NCBI GenBank assembly: GCA_035610835.1
Contig: CM069459.1
Coordinates: 53,495,755 to 53,559,754, forward strand
DNA: 64,000 nucleotides
Direction of reading: 5' to 3'
DNA from: Ophiura sarsii
Lineage: Eukaryota; Echinodermata; Ophiuroidea; Amphilepidida; Ophiuridae
Of this stretch, positions 35,301 through 44,300 are shown piece by piece. The position numbers and the translations under genes were made by a program. Within the stretch, counting starts at the first letter, position 1. The number at the start of each line of letters is the position of its first letter. Below the pieces are notes generated by a model. It had not been told where the DNA came from. It saw only the letters and a list, made by a program, of their open reading frames with translations, and did no database searches.

Positions 35301-38300
35301 CCATGGTGCGATTTCTACTAAAAATGCCCTGTACGTCCGCGACAACCTCAAAATCAGCCAAACCGAGAATGTTAGATCAAATTCCAAATTATATCATGAA
35401 ACTACAACCCATAACCTTTGATATGATACATAAATTAGGTTATATCGACGATTTTCATTTTTTTCAATTTCTTCAATTTGGGTTACCTAATTACGGAACT
35501 GCCCAGCTGTAATGTGGGGTAGAATTAAAACCATCCCTTACAAATACAAGAGCATGGCTGCCGTCCAATTCACAATCGAAGAACGAGTTTTTTAATTGTA
35601 AACAGAACTTTAGAATGAGAATGACAATGATTGAGACAGTCTTTGTGTTTACTGTTTGCTCAGGAGGAATCATGAGCTACGGTATTTTATATTAAATTTG
35701 TCAAGAAATTATTTATTTATTTTATGAATTAATTTATCCAAATGAAATAAAACTATTTGAAAAAAAAATATATTGTTCTCTTCAATGTTCCTTTCATGAT
35801 ACCGTAACCATTTCATTTATACAGGGTGTCCCAAAAGTCTATGCACGTTTTTGAAGAGTCATATCTCATAAAATATAAATTATATGGTATAAATGTAACC
35901 ATATTTTGATAGACGAGGTTTGGGAAATTAATTTGATACCAAACACAACCCTATTGGTGAACCCACAACATTATAAAACTGGTTGAAAGTCATTGGCCGT
36001 GTGCCAGACCAACCCATACCAAGTACTACACATTATTGCTAAAGGTGCGCATAAATTAACGGTATGAAAGCAACGTTGCGCATTAGTCACAGTTCACTGC
36101 TTATCTTGCAACATTAATGTTATTTAATACCAAACTCGGTCACTCACAACATAAATAAGCGTAGTAGACAACATTGCACAACAAAAGTCTTCATTCAAGA
36201 TGGTTTACAGCATAGATAAGCGAATACAAATTGTATGGTTCTACGCTGAGACACATTCAGTTCAACTTACTCAACAAAAGTTCAGAAAACATTTCAAAGT
36301 GAAACGCGCACCAGGAAGAATATCCATTCTGAAGTTGATGGATACATTTTTGAACACAGGAACATATTCTAAATGGGTAAAACAACCTTCGATGAGGCCT
36401 TCAAGCAGCATTAAAATAATCCGCTAAGTTTAAATTTTAACATGTTTGACAGCTGTGTGATATGTGTGTTCACTTTTGTGTTACATTATTCAATTGTTTA
36501 GGTCTGTGGTTTTGCATTAGCACACGTCTCTGTATACATGGAAAACATTTAAATTAGATTTCACTATAGAAACGAAAATTATGTGTGATATAGTTTGTTA
36601 TTATGATGATATCACTGTAATGTAAAAATTTAAATATTACAATTGACGGATCACTTTCCGTGTAACCAACTCTACCCGTATTTTTGTTAATCTCAATAGG
36701 TATGGATTTATGAACTTTATTCCTCCGAAAGTATAAAATTACATTTTGCAGTAATACATATTTTACTTCTAGGGTGGCATTACAAACAGATGTTACTCCA
36801 ATGTTTGGTATCAAAATTATTTCCCACATCTCCTCTTTCTAAATATGTATTCATATTTTCAATACGACTTATATTTTGTGAAATACAAAGCTTCAAAGTC
36901 GTGCATAGACTTTTGGGACACCCTGTACAAGCAACATTGTATGATATTGTGAAAGTGGCCAAACCCGATTTCTAGACGACTTAGGGATCACGTCAAAACT
37001 CGACCGCCCGGTTACGGCCGGTTCCACCCGGTTCTCACAAAACGTGTCGTCTGTTATAATATACACACATAATGAGGTCAAATAGTTACACTCTGGTGAA
37101 CACGACCGGTTGATACTGCCTCGTCACACGCGTGAGCAATAAAGTCTTGAAGTAATGGGTTCTTAGGTCTCAGTTGACAACCAGTATAATACAGCTATTG
37201 ATTTTCGCTGGGGTTGGCTTTTTCAATCTGTTTATAGCTCAATTAACTTTTTAAAATCAATACCGAAAGTATATGAATGAGTTTTTTTATAGAACGATTA
37301 TAGAGAGAGCTATTATGACCGCAAAGTAACAGATTGATAGTGTAAATTGGTCTGGTTACAGCATTAAGTCAACCGGCGGTTGTTCAGTGGTGCATGCGTG
37401 AATATTCATATACCAGTAAAACATTTGACCTGAAATAACCGGGCGGAACCGACCGTAACCGGCGGTTAACGGGTGGTCGAGTTTTGATGTCTTCCCTTAG
37501 TAGATTAGTCATCAATCTTAAACGCAAGTAGTTAAAAAGACCAAATAACACTATTCTGGTAGCCAAAACGGAACTTAGCACATAGTAGGCCAACAAAATA
37601 TTTTGACATTGCATGATTTTAACATTGGGTTAAAAATAAAATTGCGATTGTATAACTTTTTTGTGTGTTACAGTCTGTATACGCATGAGCCATATACGCA
37701 ACTTACTAGTTTTGCTGTGCTTCAATTTACTCCGAACTTCAATTAGGAAAGGACGAGTGGTGATTAATTGACTGTGATAACTTATAATATTACCGAGAGT
37801 TTATTTTCCATTTTGTATGGTCATGTTTAACACTTTCCACGCGGCAATTATTTGTACCATATACAAATCAGTCAGGTATACGGGGAAGATTTTCGAGACA
37901 CGTGACTCATGTATTACCTAGCGAGTACAGCGGAGAAAGATCCCCGGATGTGGGAGCCTCACTGTACAACAGCATAGGCATAGTATTAAGTAACTTAGTG
38001 AGACGAGCTGTGAATTATTTTACCCTGACTTATTATATGTAAGACAAGCTTTGACAGACGGAAATACACATTGGCTGACGGAAACACGTATTAGAGCGCG
38101 TTTAATATCCGATTTAAGACCCATTTTATTGTGACAACATGGATTATGTATCGCGTGGTATTTGGTATTGAAATGTGTCTCCAGGGCGGACAAAAATAAC
38201 CGTAACCTCTGCATTCTTTGATGTTCGTAAGTTTCAGTAGTAAGGTAAGCTTAATAGACAAGCACTTTGCAATCTGTGCAAAAGTGCCCTCGAAAAAAAA

Positions 38301-41300
38301 TCCATTAGCTCTGCATTATGCGGCTTCAACATGAGGCTTCCTATTAGTCACGTGTCCAGTAAATTGACTCTCGAAAATTGTCTCTGTATACCTGGATTTT
38401 TCAGAAACCTTTCCCAATATTCTATCTCAAGTATTACTGAACCAATACTAGGCATGTTTGTACTTATTTTTCATGGTGATTCCAAATAATATATTATAAG
38501 ATTAAATCATTTGGACATTGTGAAAAATTGTGAAATTTTGGAACTGTCGTCTGCAGACGCCTGCCGCGTGGAATGAGTTAAAATAAAATGCACACATTTT
38601 GGTGTTTCTCGGCTATTGTATAGTTCTCAGAAAGAGAAACCAAGTATGAAGTTAGTCATTAATGCTAACCTTAACGCGATGTCTTCAATGTTTTATTAAT
38701 TTAGTACCCGGTTATTTAGGTTGTTACGGTGGATTTGGAGAGGAGTTCAACTCGGTATCAACCAATCACATGACATTAGTGAAGAATATGACTATTAATA
38801 CTTGCCGCCTTTATTGTCGACAACACAATTTTCGATACGCAAGCCTTCAGATGGCAGACACCTGCAATTGTGGCGACGGACCAATCAGTGGAGAGATTAA
38901 AGGAGATCAACAATGCAGTGTGCCATGCTCAGGCAACAGATACCAAACTTGTGGGGGTAGTAGTTGGCTCTCGATTTATGATGGTAATCTTTATATTTGT
39001 TATAAAGCTATAGAGGATGTCACCTGTAACCACACAACAGCCAGGCAAACAAAAGCTTGCCTGCCGGTGTGCGCGACAATTGCCTGCCAAACAAAATCTT
39101 GCCTGCCGGTATGCCCGCGTATTCCATTACACGTTGGCTTTGCCTCGTGCGATGGAAAAATCCAAATTTGACCTTGGGATATAGTTTGTACTATCACACG
39201 CTAGGGCATTAAATATTTGTATAGTAAAAACTATCACATGGTTGAAACCAAGCCTGAATTTATAATGGAAACCCTCGGCTTCGACTGCGCGCGCATACCG
39301 ACAAGCAATCTTTTGTTTGGCAGGCAATTCGCGCGCACATCGGCAAGCAAGCTTTTGTTTGCCTGGCTGCTGTAACGTTACAGGTGACATCGTCTATAGG
39401 CATAATAGGTTACACGTCTTTGAACATGCTGTGTTCCCATTATAATACGGTATATACATATAATATTATGATAATGTCGAATGTGTTAGCAGCATTGCTT
39501 CAAAAACCTTTCACCAATGAGGTATCATGTTTGCTTCCCGACAGGGGCCCGTCAAAATAATATTAATCACTTTCTGTTGCTTTCAAACTTTTTTACAAAA
39601 GTTACTATTGGTTTATGCGACGATCCCATGAATGGAACAGACATTTACTACTTTGGAGACACGTATGATTTTGTTGGATTCAGCTGTGACGCTGGTATGG
39701 AGATCGTTGGTGCTACAGTCATCCAGTGTGTTCTAGGCAATTCACCAAATGAATCCAGATGGAGTCATCCTTTCCCAGAGTGCAGATTGAAACTATCTGG
39801 TAAGACCAAGGAAAAAACCTGTTTTATGGGTCAGACCGACTCTAATTGTCATGTTGTTCGAGGAAAATTCTTTGAATTATTTCTGCGACCCTAGATTCGT
39901 TTCCAGATATTTCGTAGCCTGCTAAATGGCATAGCATTATAGATCTTGCGTTATCAAATTTGTTTATTTGTGCCATGCGTCCCATCTTTGATTGGGCGTT
40001 ATTCTCAATAATGGCACATTTCTTTGTAATGTTTGTAAACATCTTGAAGCCAGACAAAAACTAATCAAAAGAACCTTAAAAACTACATATTGGACAAGAA
40101 ATCGTTATTTTCCAATTTTTGATATGCTGCTAACTTTACCAAGGTGAATTGTGATAGTCTTTATATTATGAATAGCTAGTAGAAAAAAATAGGGCTACCA
40201 AAAATGGGTTCATTCAGCGGTATGCGCAAACTAAAGACGGTAAACAATTTCTTTACCCTTTGTGTAGACCGATAATGACAGTGATTAACCTTCGTGACAG
40301 TTTAGAGCAATGGAAGTTAAGCAAATCAATAGACTACAATGTTGAAGCTGTCTTGTAATTTGCTACTCGCCTCACATAAATTAATCAAATTGATCCAAAT
40401 ATAATTGGAAATACTGATGATTTCGAACTAATTAGAACCATGATTTAGGGGAGCTTGTACATACAGCGTATACTAGGTATGTAGGTTTTCACATTTTCCA
40501 CGCGACAGGCGTCTGCAGAAGACATTCTAAAATGTCACAAATGGTTTCAAAAATATAGAATTTCATTACACTGTGTTGATCCAAAATTGTGTAATTGACA
40601 CAATTTGGGATCACCATGAGAAATGCATTGAAATCAGTACAACCAACCTAGTATTGGTTCACTAATCCTTGAGATAGACCTTGATATTTGGGAAAGGTTT
40701 CTAAAAAATCTGTTTTGTATTTGGTAAAACCAATAGCCTCGTGGAAGGTGTTAAGGGTATGTCTGTATCGGAAAACATCAATTAGATTATTTTGGGTATC
40801 TTATTGACTCCTTAACGTCACCATACATGTTTCTATGCCCATTTCGTCTTTCTTTCTTGAACGATATAGACCCAACTGAGGATCCACCTAACGAGTCAGT
40901 CTCAAGAAACACAGGTATATTACTTAAGGCTCACATACTATTAAGGTGAACATCAAATCAAATCATTTGTTTATTGATAAGGGGACAAGTGAAGCCAAGT
41001 GAAGTTAATCTTTCGCCCCTCTGCTAGTTGCCTCTGTAGTATTACTCAATGGTTAAGAGAGTTGTGCATCTAATACAAAGGCTGACGGTTCAAGGCGAAT
41101 CCGATCAGAAGCATATGGTGTTTTAAAGGGTTATGCGCACTGGCCTACTCTGGGGAAGGATACATAGTGAACCATTCTAATTATCTAGAGAATTTAGTAA
41201 ACGTTTCTCAATCTCTAGCAGTTGGAAAGTACTGACTACGACCTATAATCTGCGCCTTTATGCCGTTGGTGGGGTTAACTTTGATATCACCTAACGAATG

Positions 41301-44300
41301 CACGCGCAGAATGTATCGACCCGGGGAGTGGGGGGTACTCAAAATATACTTTTATGGTATGGATGTTCCGCAAGCAAAATGAAAATTGACCAAAACATTT
41401 ACCAATTTTCGGGGGTAATTGACCCATTTATTTATCAGAGACTCATAATTTCCTACATATTTTTTGGCAGCGTTGTAGATACAACGCTGCCAAGAAGAAT
41501 ATTACTGAAGGCAAAAGCCCCGGTGAAGACGAGATCCCACCGGAAGTTCTCAAAAGATGTGACCTGGATGATATAATTCTTAACTTCTGCAATGATGCGC
41601 TTATAAATGGGAGAAAACCAGACCAGTGGTCCATACTAAATCTCATCCCAATTCCAAAGAGTGGAGATTTACGAGAAGGAAAGAACTATAGGGGAATCTG
41701 CTTATCGTCCATTGTAGCAAAAACTTACAACAGGCTGCTCCTTAACAGAATTCGACCTCACCTAGACCCGGTTCTACGAATCAATCAAAATGGTTTTCGC
41801 CCAGGTAGATCAACAGTGTCTCAAATTCTGGCATTAAGAAGGATAGTAGAGGAAATTAAGAACAACAACCTCATTGCAGCATTGGTCTTCATAGACTTCA
41901 AAAAAGCATTTGATACCGTCCATCGTGGTAAGATGTTGGATATATTACGAGCCTATGGTGTACCAGAGAGGCTAGTGGCTGCCATTGGACTTACATACCA
42001 ACAAACCAAAGCACATGTTACTTCTCCAGATGGCATCACTAAAGACTTCGAAATACAAGCAGGGGTTCTTCAGGGTGATACACTAGCACCGTTTTTGTTC
42101 ATAATCATCCTAGACTATGTACTGAGGAAGGCATTGGCAGGAAAAGAAGAGCAACTAGGCTTCACACTTGTTCCCAGGCAAAGTAGAAGAATAGGGCCGC
42201 AGACAATTACAGACCTCGACTTCGCAGACGACATTGCTCTCCTTGCTGACAATCTACGGGATGCAGAGGAACTACTACATCTGGTGGAAGCAGCTGCGCT
42301 TACAGTTGGTCTTGGGATGAACGCCAAAAAAACAAAGGCAATGCTGTACAAAGAAGCTCCAACACCAATTAAAACACTGGATGGTAATGATCTTGAAATT
42401 GTCCAAGACTTCAAATACCTTGGTGCCTGGATTGCTAGTAGTGAACAAGATTTCAACATAAGAAAGGCTCAAGCTTGGAAAGCCTGTAACAGCATGACAA
42501 AAATATGGAACAGTAAACTCCCAAGAAACCTGAAAATAAAGCTGTTTACCACCACTGTTGAATCTGTTTTGACCTATGGAGCCGAGACACTAACAGCTAA
42601 AATGAGAAAAGCGCTGGATGGTTGCTACACTCGCCTCTTAAGAAAAGCACTTAATGTATCTTGCAATCTCACACCACCAACAAAGATCTATATGGGAACC
42701 TGCTACCAATATCAGAGAGGCTAAGACGGAGGAGATTAAAATTTGCCGGCCACTGTGCCAGAAGGGAAGAGGAAGCAGTCTCCAAAGTTCTCCTGAAAAA
42801 GAATTACATCAAGCTTTTATCAGAGGATACAGGACTAACTAGGCAGGACATGAAAAACTGCATGCTTGAAAGACCAGTATGGAAGGCCATCACAGAAGTC
42901 CGTCCCTTCGGGACGCCTTAAGCAAGTAAGCAAGCAACATAATTGACAGATTGTGCTAAAAATATCTGAAAAAAAGCAAATAAAATTATAAGTATTGTAG
43001 ACCGTCCCATACATTTACCAAAAATGGCATTGAAAAGGGGTCATTCATTTACCAGGCGATTGAAAAATGGGACCCTATCTGGCGGCATATCCCCGTGACC
43101 TCATAACCACTATAAAGTACCCCGCCCACCTCCCCCCGCATTACGAACTAAAGCAGGATGAATAAGGTATATTGTCTTCGCTCCGTAGTATGCGCGCGCA
43201 TCATGTGTCGATAAGGAATCGACGCGTGCATTTAAAACTCGACCCAAACAAGATAATAACGCAAACAGCATTCAACAGCACAGTGAACATTTGCTGTGCC
43301 CTCCAGAATGGTTATAGGAATTAGTCCTGTCTCCTAACATGGCCGACTCCTGCGGGAATGGTGGAGCTTGTCTATTAGAGACCACTCGCTGTGTATAATT
43401 GTAACCACAAAATGTCACATAATGAGTTAATTTACAAATAGGGGTCACAATATATTTGGGCTTAAGATTAAAGTATTGCAGACATATCTTATCATATTCA
43501 TCATAACATTTGTCTAATTCACAGGAGATCATATTGTAATAGGAGCTTCTGTCGGATGTGTGCTATTTGTTGGAATAGTTATAGTGGCAGTTCTGCTATT
43601 AATTAAAAGGTAAGACTTAGTGTTTCCTCGTTTTAATACATACAAACACCATACATATGAGATTTTATAAAGCGCTATTTCATTTAGATCACGGCGCTGG
43701 CAGCAAACAAACAAACAAAAAGGTACAATTAACAAACAAAACAAACTGTACCAATAAAAACCTAGTACTACATGTATACAGAAAGAACAATTAAGTAGGA
43801 AACAGGTGAGTTTTCAGTTGTTTCTTCAAAACTTGTAAGAATTCACAGAGTCTGATGTTGCTGGGTAGATCTATTTAGATCTATCGATTTATGAAATGAC
43901 AGTATTTAGTTTTGTGCATGTTTAATCTAAGTGAAGGCGTTTCTAAAGACTCAATGTATTTATGCATTTTATTTTGTGACTCTTGTATTGTATTATTATA
44001 CCATTCCTTTCATTTTTTCATCAATTCGTTGATGGTAATTCATATTAGCATTTTATTTTTTTTGATTAACGATATTTCAATACAATAAGTTATACACCAG
44101 AAAATCAACACTTCGGGCGAAGTCCCAATGCCAACATTGATTAGTTATCATATTGATTGGTTACCACTAGATTGATTTTGTGTACAAAAAAGCTAATACA
44201 AATCTTGTTTTACACAATGACGTATACACTTTACGTCACTTATATTATACCACTGAATAATAATTTTTATTATTCAATCGCTTATTGAATTACATCAAAA

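Noticed and set aside
38984..39171. Cys-rich continuation of gene B's WSC frame past the donor
   Set aside because: It is a palindromic repeat (cctgccggtgtgcgcg-type words repeated and inverted to about 39390); the donor gtaatc is conserved with gene A.
41464..42940. Active LINE
   Set aside because: The reverse transcriptase core is intact, but the endonuclease and N-terminus are missing and the C-terminus is frameshifted.
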